Shown here: positions 1 to 8,505 of the stretch, one piece after another | Position numbering within the stretch: the stretch's first letter is position 1 | How the letters are laid out: every line of letters begins with the position of its first letter | Assembly: GCF_015751905.1 (NCBI RefSeq) | Contig: NZ_JADOUF010000001.1 | Span: forward strand, 3,286,001-3,350,000 | Source: Longispora fulva | Lineage (GTDB): Bacteria; Actinomycetota; Actinomycetes; Mycobacteriales; Micromonosporaceae | Length of the DNA stretch: 64,000 nt | Direction: 5' to 3' | Notes under the pieces: generated by a model | What the model saw: the letters and a program-made list of their open reading frames with translations, nothing else | What the model was told of the DNA's origin: nothing | Database searches by the model: none | Position numbers and translations under genes: made by a program

Positions 1-967
1 AGAACGGACCGGCCGCCGAGCGCAGCATCCGGGCCGCCATGTACGCCACCGCCGCCGCCCAGAACACCCCCGACAGCGCGAACCCGGCCACCGCCGCGAC
101 GAACAGGCCCTGCACCACGGTCAGCACCAGCACCAGCCGCCCCGGATCGCCGGCGTCCACCCGCCGGGCCAGCGCCCCGGTGAGGAACACCGAACCGAGC
201 AGCCCGGTCGCGCCCAGCACCCCGAACCACAGCAACGCGCCGCCGGCCGGGAACGCGAACGTCAGGAAATGCGCCTTCTCCAGCCGGTCGAAGCCCTCCG
301 AGCCGAGCCCGACGAACAGGCCGACCGCGATCAGCCGGACCAGGGCCGGCCGGCGGCGGATCACCCGCAGCCCGTCGCCGAGCTGACGGAACATCCCCAC
401 GTCGGCGGGCGGCCTGCGGAAGGCGTGCTCGGGCATCGCGGCCACCAGTGCCGCCGCGAGCAGCAGCCACAACACCGCCCCGACCAGGATCGGCACGTTG
501 AGCCGGATCCCGGCGAGCGGGACCGCCGCGCCGATCCCGAGCACCGTGGCCACCTGGGCGGCCTGCGCGCCCCGGGTGAAGGTCCGCTCGTCGCTGACCG
601 CGTCGCCGATCTCGTCGGCGACCCAGGCCTCCAGGGCCCCGTCGACGCAACACGCGCCGATCCCCCACAGCGCGATCCCGACGAGGATCGGCCCGAAGGC
701 CGGCACCAGGCCCTCGACGAGCATGCCCGCGCCCATCAGCGCGAAGCCGCAGCACACGGACAGTTTGCGGCCGAACCGGTCAGCGATCAGGCCCGTCGGG
801 GTCTGCGCGACGAAACAGACGACCTCCATCACGGTACCGACGAGCACCAGGTGCAGCGGGCCCAGCCCGACCGTCCGGATCTGGTAGACGAGGTTGAGGG
901 TGAAGATGACGGCGGCCGCGAAGCCGTTGACCGTCGAGATGACCAGATACCACCGAAACGCGAGCAA
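1..967 (-). CDS. MFS transporter, C-terminus cut by window edge
   Basis: This is a major facilitator superfamily exporter, probably for a drug or metabolite; the substrate cannot be read. The reading frame stays open from the left edge and encodes alternating hydrophobic segments. The loop after the second membrane helix carries the MFS motif A pattern (GLIADRFGRK). An in-frame TAG lies at 1025-1027, so translation must begin after it. The only good start is TTG at 965-967, preceded by GGAG at a spacing of 5 bases, and the protein then opens with a membrane helix. About 322 residues are visible, so roughly 80 are missing at the C-terminus. It lies in tandem with another MFS gene upstream, 248 bp away. 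Family assignment is firm; the start is a reasoned choice. Confidence 0.8.
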   Translation of the reverse strand, partial: MLAFRWYLVISTVNGFAAAVIFTLNLVYQIRTVGLGPLHLVLVGTVMEVVCFVAQTPTGLIADRFGRKLSVCCGFALMGAGMLVEGLVPAFGPILVGIALWGIGACCVDGALEAWVADEIGDAVSDERTFTRGAQAAQVATVLGIGAAVPLAGIRLNVPILVGAVLWLLLAAALVAAMPEHAFRRPPADVGMFRQLGDGLRVIRRRPALVRLIAVGLFVGLGSEGFDRLEKAHFLTFAFPAGGALLWFGVLGATGLLGSVFLTGALARRVDAGDPGRLVLVLTVVQGLFVAAVAGFALSGVFWAAAVAYMAARMLRSAAGPF

Positions 968-1215
968 GCTGACTCCATGGATGCCGAGCGGAACGGCACC
1001 GTGGCGGTCAGGGCTGGTGGGGCGCTACTCCCCCGCGCGGACGCCACGGCACCGGAAGGACAGGTGCGCTGTGGTGGCTGAACGCATGGTGGGACCCCTT
1101 TTCGTGGCGGTGGCCTTCGCGGTGGAAGCCCGACCGTAGGGCCGGGGCTCCACCCGCGTCAACGCGGTTTCCGGACTGGCCGGTGGACGGTGGCGCGCCG
1201 CCGTGGGGGTGCACG

Positions 1216-2475
1216 CTAAGCCGTGGCGACGACCGCCTTGCGCACGGTGGCCCTCGCGGCCACCGGGGCGTCGCCGGTCGCCCGCACGGCCCGGGCCGGC
1301 AGCCGGCGCTCCAAGGCCAGGAAGCCGCCGGCCGAGGCCCCCACCGCCACCGCGAGCCCGATCCACAGCACGGCGGAGTTCCAGGCGAGCAGGCTGGTGA
1401 ACATCGCCGGGGCCAGCACGCTCGACGCCGACCAGGACAGCTGGTGCACCACCATGTACCGGCCGCGCAGCGCCGCGGGTGCGGAGTCCACGGCCAGGTT
1501 GCCCTCGCCCTGACCGTGGAGGATCTCGCCGAGCGAGTACAGCGCGACGATGGCCAGCAGCGCGCCGATCAGGGCGGTCCCGCCCAGGTCCAGCACCCCG
1601 AGCAGCGGCATCACGGCGAACGACGCGGCGAACAGCAGCGCGCCGAGCGCGGCGATCCTGGTCCGGCGGTAGCGTTCGGCGAGCCGGGCCAGGGGGACGC
1701 CAAAGAGGGAGACCATGGCGGTGTTGACGCCGAAGACGATGCCGATCCAGCTCGCGGACACGCCCAGCGTGCCGGTGGCGTACACCGGGATGGCCAGGCC
1801 CAGGGCGGAGAACGCCAGGCCGCCGAGCACGTTGACGCCGGTCAGCGCCAGGTACGGCCGGTCGCGGAGCACCGTGGCGTAGCCGGCGGAGTCCTTGTCC
1901 GCTACCTGGCGCGCGACCGTGCCGCGCACCGGGATCAGCAGCAGGGCGGCGACGAGGAAGCTCGCGGCGTTGGCGACAGCGATGGCCAGGTAGCCGGTGG
2001 TGCCGCCGCCGGCGATCGCCGCCGCGGCGATCAGGCCGCCGATGCCGAGCCCGCCGTTGCGGACACTGCGGTTGAGGGCGCGCAGCCGGTCGCGTTCCCT
2101 GCCCTCGACCAGCTCGCTGATCAGGCCCAGCGTGGCCGGGAACGCGGCCTTCTCCGCGATGCCGGAGATGGTGGCCACGATCAGGAAGCCGGTGAAGTTC
2201 CCGACGGCCAGGAAGGACAGGAACGCGACCATCCGCACCGCGTAGCTGCCCAGCAGCACCGGGCGGGCCCCGAACCGGTCGATCGCGATCCCCGACAGCG
2301 GGGAGAACCCGACGCCGATCAGGGCTGCCACCGACAGGCCGACTCCGACCGTCGCCAGGGACAGGCCACTGACCGTGGTGAAGAACAGCAGGGCGAAGGG
2401 CATGTAGAGGCCGGTGCCGACCGAGTCGATGAGCATGCCGGCGATGAAGGAGCGGCGAACCTTGACGGCGATCAT
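1216..2475 (-). CDS. MFS transporter
   Basis: A 419-residue integral membrane exporter of the major facilitator superfamily with about 12 hydrophobic helices. Motif A is visible in the loop after helix 2 (AIDRFGARP). The protein starts MIAVKVRRSF; this ATG has GAGG eight bases upstream. A GTG nine codons earlier (2502) is in frame but its Shine-Dalgarno-like bases almost touch it, so I prefer 2475. It lies 193 bp downstream of the oxidoreductase, and a hairpin between the two suggests a separate transcript. Substrate unknown. The C-terminal tail after the last helix is basic and Ala-rich. Confidence 0.85.
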   Translation of the reverse strand: MIAVKVRRSFIAGMLIDSVGTGLYMPFALLFFTTVSGLSLATVGVGLSVAALIGVGFSPLSGIAIDRFGARPVLLGSYAVRMVAFLSFLAVGNFTGFLIVATISGIAEKAAFPATLGLISELVEGRERDRLRALNRSVRNGGLGIGGLIAAAAIAGGGTTGYLAIAVANAASFLVAALLLIPVRGTVARQVADKDSAGYATVLRDRPYLALTGVNVLGGLAFSALGLAIPVYATGTLGVSASWIGIVFGVNTAMVSLFGVPLARLAERYRRTRIAALGALLFAASFAVMPLLGVLDLGGTALIGALLAIVALYSLGEILHGQGEGNLAVDSAPAALRGRYMVVHQLSWSASSVLAPAMFTSLLAWNSAVLWIGLAVAVGASAGGFLALERRLPARAVRATGDAPVAARATVRKAVVATA

Positions 2476-2633
2476 GGGAGAAGCCTCGTAGTTCAAGCGC
2501 ACTTCACCTCAAGGGGCTGTGGGCGAGGCCACGCACGGACGACGGTGCCGGCCGGCTGGTGCGGGCGGTACTGGCCGCCCGCACCGACACCACAGCCGCA
2601 CACGAGGCCACAAGCGACCGACCGACGAGGACT

Positions 2634-2660
2634 GGTGAGGCCCGGTCGGCCGGGCCCACC
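2634..2660 (-). terminator. Hairpin terminator after the oxidoreductase gene
   Basis: The arms GGCCCGG and CCGGGCC enclose the tetraloop TCGG and extend outward through GGTG/CACC with one bulged base. It starts 9 bases past the oxidoreductase stop codon on the minus strand. There is no clear U-tract, as is common in high-GC actinomycetes. Confidence 0.55.
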
Positions 2661-2668
2661 GGCCACGG

Positions 2669-3646
2669 TCATCCGACGGCGACCACGAGCTTCCCGCCAG
2701 CCTGGTTGGCCTCCATCACCCGGTGGGCGTCGACGATGTCGTCGAAGGCGAACACGCGCCGAGGCCGGGCCTGGTACGCGCCGGCCTCCGCCTTGGCGAT
2801 CAGTGCGGCGAGGGGCACGTCGTGCAGGCCGAAGTGTTCGGTGCCGAGCATGAAGCTGCCGAAGAAGCTCAGGTGTACGCCGGTCGGCAGGTCCGCGATC
2901 GGGTTGAAGTCGCGCACGGGCGCCTGTCCGCCGAGGAAGCCGAGCTGGCATACCCGGCCGCGTGGTCGCACGGTGCGCAGCGAGTCGCGCAGGGCGCTGT
3001 TGCCGACGAGGTCGGCGACGGCGTCGACGGTGATCCCGGCGGAGGCGACCTGGGCGGCGAGGTCGCCGTCGTCGAGGAGCACCCGGTGGGCGCCGAGGCC
3101 CAGGAGCAGGTCGCGGCGCGCGGGGGTGCGGGTGGTGGCCAGCACCGTTGCACCGAGGTCAGCGGCGATGTTCACGGCGGCCTGCCCGAGGGAGGAGGTG
3201 GCACCACGGATGACGACGGTCTCCCCCCGCGCGAGGTCGAGACAGGTGCGCAGGCCGCTCCATGCCGTGGCGTACACCTCGGGCAGCGCCGCCAGGTCCG
3301 GCCACGACAGGGTGGTGTCGACGGGCACGACGTTGGTCGCGGGGACCGTGACGAGTTCGGCGTAGCTGCCGTTGCGGGTCCGGCCGAGGCCGCCCATCAG
3401 CGCGACGACCCGGGTGCCCGGCGCGAGCCGGCCGGCCGGGTCGGACTCGACGGTGCCGGCGCACTCGATGCCGGGCACCGGAGCGAGGTCGCCCCAGCTG
3501 CCGTCGCGCATGTACAGCTCGGCGTGGTTGAGGCCGAACGCGCGCACCCGGATCAGTACCTCCCCGTCCGCGGCGACGGGGTCGGGCAGGTCGGCGGGGA
3601 TGAGGACCTCGGGTCCGCCGTGGCGGGAGATGACGATGGCACGCAT
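2669..3646 (-). CDS. Zinc-type alcohol dehydrogenase / quinone oxidoreductase family protein
   Basis: A 325-residue medium-chain dehydrogenase/reductase of the NADPH:quinone oxidoreductase branch. It would transfer hydride from NAD(P)H to a quinone or unsaturated carbonyl in the cytoplasm. The N-terminal GroES-like fold spans about residues 1-120 and carries VRAFGLNHAELYMRDG and GIECAGTV. The Rossmann part has a GATSSLGQAAVNIAADLGA nucleotide-binding loop. The catalytic-zinc Cys/His set is absent, which fits the zinc-free quinone reductase type. The start MRAIVISRHGG is preceded by GAGGGG. The ORF extends 11 codons further upstream, but that would place the start inside the operator palindrome. 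The TetR gene upstream shares the same operator sequence, so repression by that TetR protein is likely. Confidence 0.85.
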   Translation of the reverse strand: MRAIVISRHGGPEVLIPADLPDPVAADGEVLIRVRAFGLNHAELYMRDGSWGDLAPVPGIECAGTVESDPAGRLAPGTRVVALMGGLGRTRNGSYAELVTVPATNVVPVDTTLSWPDLAALPEVYATAWSGLRTCLDLARGETVVIRGATSSLGQAAVNIAADLGATVLATTRTPARRDLLLGLGAHRVLLDDGDLAAQVASAGITVDAVADLVGNSALRDSLRTVRPRGRVCQLGFLGGQAPVRDFNPIADLPTGVHLSFFGSFMLGTEHFGLHDVPLAALIAKAEAGAYQARPRRVFAFDDIVDAHRVMEANQAGGKLVVAVG

Positions 3647-3667
3647 GGAGTACCCCTCTTCATGTTT

Positions 3668-3683
3668 TTGAATGGTCATTCAA
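3668..3683. promoter_or_regulatory. Palindromic operator, probably for the adjacent TetR regulator
   Basis: A perfect inverted repeat with arms TTGAATG and CATTCAA and a 2-base centre (GT). It lies 22 bases upstream of the oxidoreductase start. The same 7-2-7 architecture with nearly the same arms (TTGAACG/CGCTCAA) occurs at 4322-4337 in front of the tetR gene. Two matched sites at two promoters flanking one TetR gene is strong circumstantial evidence that it is the operator. Confidence 0.7.
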
Positions 3684-3701
3684 CTATTGGGCGAAAAGCA
3701 A

Positions 3702-3719
3702 GGCCGCCACGAGGCGGCC
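3702..3719 (-). terminator. Rho-independent terminator of tetR-type gene
   Basis: Perfect 7-bp stem GGCCGCC/GGCGGCC with a 4-base loop. On the minus strand it is followed by TTGCTTTT, an unusually U-rich tail for this genome. It begins 5 bases after the TetR stop codon and precedes the operator of the oxidoreductase, so the two genes are separate transcripts. Confidence 0.7.
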
Positions 3720-3723
3720 GGGT

Positions 3724-4308
3724 CTAGCGCAAGCCGGCGAAGGCGTGGTGCACGATCGCCTCGAGGGTGTCGCGGTCGGGGTCGACCTTGCCGACGACCA
3801 TCAGACCCTGACTGGTCGCGACGAGGAGCCGGGCGGCCCCCTCCACGTCGACGGCGGGACCGATTGCGCCGCGCCGGGCCGCCACGCGCAGCGCCCGGGT
3901 GAAGGCGTCGCGCAGCCGGGCGTGGTGTCCGCGCACGACGGCGGCGACCTCCGGATCGGTCGCGGCCAGCTCGACCGCCGAGTTGACCAGCAGACAACCC
4001 TGCCGACCCTCCTCCGTGGTCAGATCGCGGACCAGACCGTCGAAGTACGCCCGGACCTCCGCGAGGGAGGCACCGGGATCGTCCAGGGCGCCGAGCTTCT
4101 CCGGGACGACCAGCTTCGAATACCGCTCCAGCGAGGCCAGGAACAGCGCGCGTTTTCCGCCGGCGAACGCCCCGTACAGGCTGCCGGGTTGGACCCCGGT
4201 CGCCTTGACCAGGTCGGCGACGGACGTGGCCCGGTAGCCGCGCTCCCAGAACTCGCGCATGGCGGTGTCGAGCACCTGCTCGGGTTCGAACTCACGGGGG
4301 CGGGGCAT
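3724..4308 (-). CDS. TetR family transcriptional regulator
   Basis: A 194-residue one-domain repressor. The N-terminal helix-turn-helix (about residues 8-55) reads PEQVLDTAMREFWERGYRATSV followed by LVKATGVQPGSLYGAF, typical of TetR/AcrR; the rest is the ligand-binding core. I start at MPRPREFEPEQ. An ORF extension of 27 codons would run through the operator and is unlikely. It probably represses itself and the downstream oxidoreductase gene through the matched palindromes at 4322-4337 and 3668-3683. The inducing ligand is unknown; the enzyme next to it suggests an electrophile or quinone. Confidence 0.87.
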   Translation of the reverse strand: MPRPREFEPEQVLDTAMREFWERGYRATSVADLVKATGVQPGSLYGAFAGGKRALFLASLERYSKLVVPEKLGALDDPGASLAEVRAYFDGLVRDLTTEEGRQGCLLVNSAVELAATDPEVAAVVRGHHARLRDAFTRALRVAARRGAIGPAVDVEGAARLLVATSQGLMVVGKVDPDRDTLEAIVHHAFAGLR

Positions 4309-4321
4309 GCGTCGACCATAA

Positions 4322-4337
4322 TTGAACGATCGCTCAA
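4322..4337. promoter_or_regulatory. Palindromic operator upstream of TetR gene
   Basis: Inverted repeat with arms TTGAACG and CGCTCAA (one mismatch), centre AT, located 14 bases upstream of the TetR ATG. It matches the site at 3668-3683 in arm length, spacing and sequence, consistent with autoregulation. It also lies just past the 3' end of the hypothetical gene at 4349-5137. Confidence 0.65.
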
Positions 4338-4348
4338 AAACAAGTGGG

Positions 4349-5137
4349 TCAACAGTGGCAGAGCAGTTGGATGACCAGCACGTCGTCATCCAGGGCCTCG
4401 ATGTATGCGGCGACTCTGCGCAGGTGGGCGTTGCCCGCCTCAGGAACCACGGCGATGTCGTCCAGCGGGCCGCTCTGGTCGCCGTCGATCCAGGTTCCGT
4501 CGACGGTCAGCACGGCCCAAGTCGCGATGGCGGAGGCCGCCACCGCGTCAAGAAAATGTTGCCCACCGCGGGAGAAGTGGGCGACCGGGTCGCTACCCAG
4601 GGCCCATATGCCGAGGTGCGGATACCGACCCGTCACACTGAAGTGGGCCAGGGACTGGTTCAGCGGCTGGTCCTGATGGTCGATCCGCGCCCGCTCCAGG
4701 GGATAGCGAACGGGATCGGCCCGATGCCGCTCCTCGAACCAGGCCCACGGCCGCGCGGGCGGATGGTCGGCGACGGCCCGCCGCCAGTCCTCGCACTCGG
4801 CCTCCCACTCCGCTCGGGCACCCGATACCGCACGGTCCCGTGTCCCGTCGAGGTCCAGAAGGCCTCTCGGCCCGCCGTCGCAGTCGGACGGTGGCGGGGA
4901 CGGCGTCGTACCCGGCTCGATCCCCGCGTAGACCAGGCGGGCGTCACCGACGTGTCCGGTCTTGACCAGCAGCCGGTCACTACCCGCGCTGACCGTCCAC
5001 CAGTCCCACTGCCCCCGCTCGTTCCAGCCGGGGACGTCCAGGTTCATGTCGAAGGGGGCCATGGCCGCCGCGAGCGCGGCCGCCACGTCCGCCGGGGCGG
5101 TCGGCGGCAGGCACACCGTGACCCGGAACTTGGTCAT
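4349..5137 (-). CDS. Conserved hypothetical protein, 262 aa
   Basis: I do not recognise a functional family. The protein begins MTKFRVTVCLPPTAP, has no signal peptide or membrane helix, and is rich in Trp and acidic residues (for example GQWDWWTV). The compact N-terminal part looks like an alpha/beta module and the C-terminal half carries SRGGQHFLDAVAAS. Coding bias and the long uninterrupted frame support a real gene. It points into the TetR promoter region with only a few bases between its stop and the operator. No function is proposed. Confidence 0.65.
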   Translation of the reverse strand: MTKFRVTVCLPPTAPADVAAALAAAMAPFDMNLDVPGWNERGQWDWWTVSAGSDRLLVKTGHVGDARLVYAGIEPGTTPSPPPSDCDGGPRGLLDLDGTRDRAVSGARAEWEAECEDWRRAVADHPPARPWAWFEERHRADPVRYPLERARIDHQDQPLNQSLAHFSVTGRYPHLGIWALGSDPVAHFSRGGQHFLDAVAASAIATWAVLTVDGTWIDGDQSGPLDDIAVVPEAGNAHLRRVAAYIEALDDDVLVIQLLCHC

Positions 5138-5290
5138 GACTCACTCCTATGGCGTCAGAGTCCTCAGACGGTACACACACGGAGGCGTCAGCGCAGCCCG
5201 TCGCGGTGGTAGCAGACCCGCCGGGCCCTGCGCGGCACTCCCCAGAGCCCGCGCGGCTACTCGTTCACCGTCGCGGGCTGAACCGCCGAA

Positions 5291-5324
5291 GAGCCCGCTC
5301 CAGCCGCGGGGCCGGAGCGGGCTC
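5291..5324 (-). terminator. Hairpin terminator after the GH27 gene
   Basis: Perfect 11-bp arms GAGCCCGCTCC and GGAGCGGGCTC around a 12-base GC-rich loop, 13 bases past the GH27 stop codon on the minus strand. It would close the sugar cluster. Confidence 0.7.
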
Positions 5325-5336
5325 CCCGCGATCGCC

Positions 5337-7373
5337 TCAGAACACCGTGATCATGTCCAGGTCCGGCGCCGGACCCGAGGCGTTGTAGAAGCGGATCGTG
5401 TTGGCGCCGGCGTTGAGGGCGACGTCCACCAGCGCCGAGTTGAGTGGGATGTCCCAGCTCGATCCGTCGAGGGTCAGCTGGATCGCGGCCCCGCCGTTGA
5501 CGCTGACGCTGAACGACCGCGCCCCGCTGGTCAGGTAGGCGACCCCGAGCTGCCTCGTGCCGGCCGCCGGCACCGTGACAGAGAGGGTCACGTCGTTGCC
5601 GGCACCGTTGCCGAGGAAGCCGACCTTGGCCCCGCCGGAGCAGGCGGAACAGTTCGGGGCGGTGGCCGCGCCGCCGCGGGTGCCCTTCTCGGCCTCGACG
5701 CTGACGGGGGCGCTGCCAGTGCCCGTGCCGCAGGTGAGTTGGGCGTTGCCCCAGTCGGCGTGGTCGGAGCCGACTCCGTCCCCGGCGTCGGTGACGACGA
5801 GCCGCAGGGTGCTGCCGCCCGTGACGTCGGCCGTGAGGTGGGTCGCCGCCTGGGTGTACGTCTTGACGCCGCTGTCGGCGACCTTCGTGGTGTCCTTCCA
5901 GATCTGGAACACCACGGAGCCGGCCGTGGTCTTCTCGTCGTCGACGCCGACGTCGGCCGTCACCGTGGTACAACCGCTGCCGAGCGCGTACCGCACGTCG
6001 GAGGCGGCGTGCGCGCCCAGGCCCTTGGCGTAGGTGGTGCCGTTGACGGTCAGGGTGTGTCCGTCACCGGCCGCCGCCTCGCCGACGCTGGTGTCCTTCT
6101 CCACCGGGCCCCATCCGTTGGTGCTGGAGGTCGGCTGCAGGTCGCTGAGGTAGACAGTGGACCCGGCCGCGGGAGTGACCCGGTACATGACCGTCGCGTG
6201 GCTCGGGACGGAGGCGCTGACGGAGCCGACCGTCCTGGTGGTCGCCTTCGACCACAGATCCTTCAGCGTGTACGAGGAGGATCCGCCGATGCCCAGCGCC
6301 GAGGCGGTCGTGGCGATGGTGGCCGTGGAGCCGGTCTCGTTGGTCAGCGTCACGGCCCGGGAGCCGTCGGCGAGTGGGCGGGACATCACGACGAGTCCGC
6401 CGGAGCTGGACACGACGGTGCCCTGCTTGCCGAGGGTGTCCTGGCTGACGGCGAGGACGTCGGCGTTGGTGAGGATGCCGACCGTCGAGGAACTGGCCGT
6501 CGCGAGATTCGTGCCGACGAGCAGTGGCGCGGCCATCTCGGCCCACAGGCTCATGTGGGTGCGGTACTCGGTGGCCGTCATCCCGCCGTTGCCCACCTCG
6601 AGCATGTCGGGGTCGTTCCAGGCGCCGGGGCGCGCGTAGCCGGCGAGGGGCTGGTTGGCGTGCGCGATGCCGATCATGCTCCCCCACGAGTCGCCGATGT
6701 CGGGGGTGGTCCGCCAGGAGTTGGCGACGTCGGCCCGCCAGGAGTCGACGGGCAGCTGGGGTTCGCGGTGGATGCTGTACAGGATCGGCCGGCCGGCGTC
6801 CTTGAGGGAGTCGCGCATGAGGGTGAATCCGGCCTGCGGGTCGACGCCGTCCTCGTTGGCCAGGCACCAGTCGTACTTGAGGTAGTCCACGCCCCAGTCC
6901 GCGAAGGTCCGCGCGTCGAGGGCCTCGTGGCCCTTGCTGCCCAGGGCGCCGGGGTAGCCGTTGTAGATGTTGCCGCAGGTGCGGGTGCCGGGGGTGGCGT
7001 AGATCCCGAACTTCAGGCCCTTGCCGTGCACGTAGTCGGCGAGGGCCTTGATGCCGGCGGGGAACCGGGTGGGGTCCGCCTGCAGCCGTCCGTTCGCGTC
7101 GCGGGTGCCGGCCTGCCAACAGTCGTCCACGTTGACGTACGTGTAGCCGGCGGCGGACAGGCCGGTCGACACGAGCGCGTCGGCCGCGCCCTTGATCTTG
7201 GTCTCGTCGATGGAGCAGTGGAAGGCGTTCCAGCTGTTCCAGCCCATCTGCGGGGTCAGCGCCAGGCCGTTGTCCGAGGCGACGGCCGGGGCGGTGCCGG
7301 CGACGGACACGGCGGCGAGGAACAGTGCGGCGACGCCGGCCGCGAGCGATCTGCGAGGGAGGGGTGCGGACAT
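5337..7373 (-). CDS. Secreted GH27 alpha-galactosidase with NPCBM and C-terminal CBM
   Basis: A 678-residue exported glycoside hydrolase. Residues 1-32 form a signal peptide ending near APAVA. The GH27 catalytic domain (about 38-310) shows PQMGWNSWNAF, the VDDCWQ substrate loop, nucleophile Asp168 in YLKYDWC and acid/base Asp225 in WRTTPDIGDSW. A beta-sandwich domain follows, then an NPCBM domain (about 406-548) and a CBM6/35-like module to the end. Start ATG has AAGGAG nearby. Both Asp residues of VDDCW that contact galactose in alpha-galactosidases are kept, favouring alpha-galactosidase over the beta-L-arabinopyranosidase activity also found in GH27. It follows sugar ABC genes, so released sugar is probably imported by them. 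A strong hairpin separates it from the permease gene. Confidence 0.9.
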   Translation of the reverse strand: MSAPLPRRSLAAGVAALFLAAVSVAGTAPAVASDNGLALTPQMGWNSWNAFHCSIDETKIKGAADALVSTGLSAAGYTYVNVDDCWQAGTRDANGRLQADPTRFPAGIKALADYVHGKGLKFGIYATPGTRTCGNIYNGYPGALGSKGHEALDARTFADWGVDYLKYDWCLANEDGVDPQAGFTLMRDSLKDAGRPILYSIHREPQLPVDSWRADVANSWRTTPDIGDSWGSMIGIAHANQPLAGYARPGAWNDPDMLEVGNGGMTATEYRTHMSLWAEMAAPLLVGTNLATASSSTVGILTNADVLAVSQDTLGKQGTVVSSSGGLVVMSRPLADGSRAVTLTNETGSTATIATTASALGIGGSSSYTLKDLWSKATTRTVGSVSASVPSHATVMYRVTPAAGSTVYLSDLQPTSSTNGWGPVEKDTSVGEAAAGDGHTLTVNGTTYAKGLGAHAASDVRYALGSGCTTVTADVGVDDEKTTAGSVVFQIWKDTTKVADSGVKTYTQAATHLTADVTGGSTLRLVVTDAGDGVGSDHADWGNAQLTCGTGTGSAPVSVEAEKGTRGGAATAPNCSACSGGAKVGFLGNGAGNDVTLSVTVPAAGTRQLGVAYLTSGARSFSVSVNGGAAIQLTLDGSSWDIPLNSALVDVALNAGANTIRFYNASGPAPDLDMITVF

Positions 7374-7423
7374 CGGTACTCCTTGAAGAGGGGATTCAGG
7401 GGCGATGCTGCGCTGGGGAGAGA

Positions 7424-7462
7424 GGTGGGGACGGCCGGGGAGGAGAGCCGGCCGTCCCCACC
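7424..7462 (-). terminator. 15-bp-stem hairpin between permease and GH27 genes
   Basis: A perfect inverted repeat with 15-bp arms (GGTGGGGACGGCCGG and its complement) and a 9-base loop. It lies 2 bases past the permease stop and 50 bases before the GH27 ATG. It is either a terminator that ends the ABC transporter transcript or a stabilising hairpin for partial read-through. Confidence 0.7.
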
Positions 7463-7464
7463 GG

Positions 7465-8505
7465 TCAGGTGGGCAGTCCGACGGCGCGCTCCCCGTTGCG
7501 CCACTGCTGGATGACCACGGCGATGACGAGCAGCGCCCCCTGGGCGACGTTCTGCCAGAAGGCGTTGACGCCGACGACGGTGAGGCCGTTCTCCAGCGCG
7601 CCGAGGAGTGCGACCGCGAGGAGGGTGCCGCCGACGCCGCCCTTGCCGCCCTTGAGGGCACAGCCGCCCAGGGCCGCCGCGGTGATGGCCTTGAGCTCCA
7701 GGCCCTCGCTGCCGGACACGGGCTGTCCGGATCCGGTGCGCGCGGTCAGGAGGATGCCGGCGATGGCGGCGACGACGCCGGCGAGGGCGTACACGGAGAT
7801 CAGGTATTTGTTGATCTTGATGCCGGCGAGGCGGGCCGCCGTGTCGTTGCCGCCGATGGCGTAGATGTTGCGGCCGATGTCGGTGAACTTCAGCAACAGG
7901 TGCACGCCGAGCGCGACCACGGCCAGGATCCACACCTGGACCGGCAGGCCGAGGAGCTTGCCCCGGGCGAGGAACACGAAGAAATCGTCGCCCAGCACGT
8001 AGCCCTGGGCACGCCCATTGGAGATCAACTGCGCGATTCCCTTGTACGCCGCGAGCGTGGCCAGCGTCGCGATGACCGGGTTCACCCGGCCGTACACGAT
8101 GATGAGGCCGTTGACGACGCCGGCCGCCACGCCGACGGCAATCGCCGCACCGATCCCGAACAGCGGGTTTCCGCCCGTGGCCGTGAACGCCATCGCGCTG
8201 ATCACCGACGCCACGCCAGCCTGCGAGCCCACGGAGATGTCCAGCGCCCCGCAGATGATGACGACGGTCTGCACGACGGCCAGAAGGCCGGCGATGGTGA
8301 CCGTCTCGCCGATGACGGCGATGTTCGCGACGCTGAGATAGGCGGAGTTGAGCAGCCCGAACACGCCGGCCACGACCACGAGGGCCGCGACGAGACTCAG
8401 GTTCTGGGTGCCGATCCCACTGATCAGGGTGCGCAGGCCTCGTCGGGGTGCCGTGGTGCTGGTGTCCGTCGGCAGCACCGGCGTGGGCGCGGTGGCGGGT
8501 TTCAC
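7465..8505 (-). CDS. Sugar ABC transporter permease (RbsC/AraH type)
   Basis: A 346-residue integral membrane subunit of a carbohydrate importer of the BPD_transp_2 family. Many hydrophobic helices are visible, with the family signature VVIICGALDISVGSQAGVAS in the first third and LGGCALKGGKGGVGGTLLAV near the end. GTG start with GGAG seven bases upstream. The start codon overlaps the stop of the small ORF at 8502-8687 (GTGA), suggesting translational coupling. With the ATPase and AraF-like binding protein it would form one uptake system, most likely for L-arabinose, galactose or a related sugar. Confidence 0.9.
   Translation of the reverse strand: MKPATAPTPVLPTDTSTTAPRRGLRTLISGIGTQNLSLVAALVVVAGVFGLLNSAYLSVANIAVIGETVTIAGLLAVVQTVVIICGALDISVGSQAGVASVISAMAFTATGGNPLFGIGAAIAVGVAAGVVNGLIIVYGRVNPVIATLATLAAYKGIAQLISNGRAQGYVLGDDFFVFLARGKLLGLPVQVWILAVVALGVHLLLKFTDIGRNIYAIGGNDTAARLAGIKINKYLISVYALAGVVAAIAGILLTARTGSGQPVSGSEGLELKAITAAALGGCALKGGKGGVGGTLLAVALLGALENGLTVVGVNAFWQNVAQGALLVIAVVIQQWRNGERAVGLPT

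Noticed and set aside
1025-1087. A 20-codon ORF on the minus strand upstream of the first MFS gene, resembling a leader peptide.
   Set aside because: It ends in frame with the MFS reading frame and has one Cys, but no run of regulatory codons and no attenuator hairpin; too little support for a leader call.
1183-2853. A 556-codon plus-strand open frame opposite the MFS and oxidoreductase genes.
   Set aside because: Composition is Arg/Gly/Gln/Asp-rich as expected for an antisense shadow in high-GC DNA; the minus strand encodes clear families.
4962-7514. An 850-codon plus-strand open frame over the GH27 gene.
   Set aside because: Val/Gly/Arg-rich shadow with no domain; the minus strand holds a complete GH27 enzyme.
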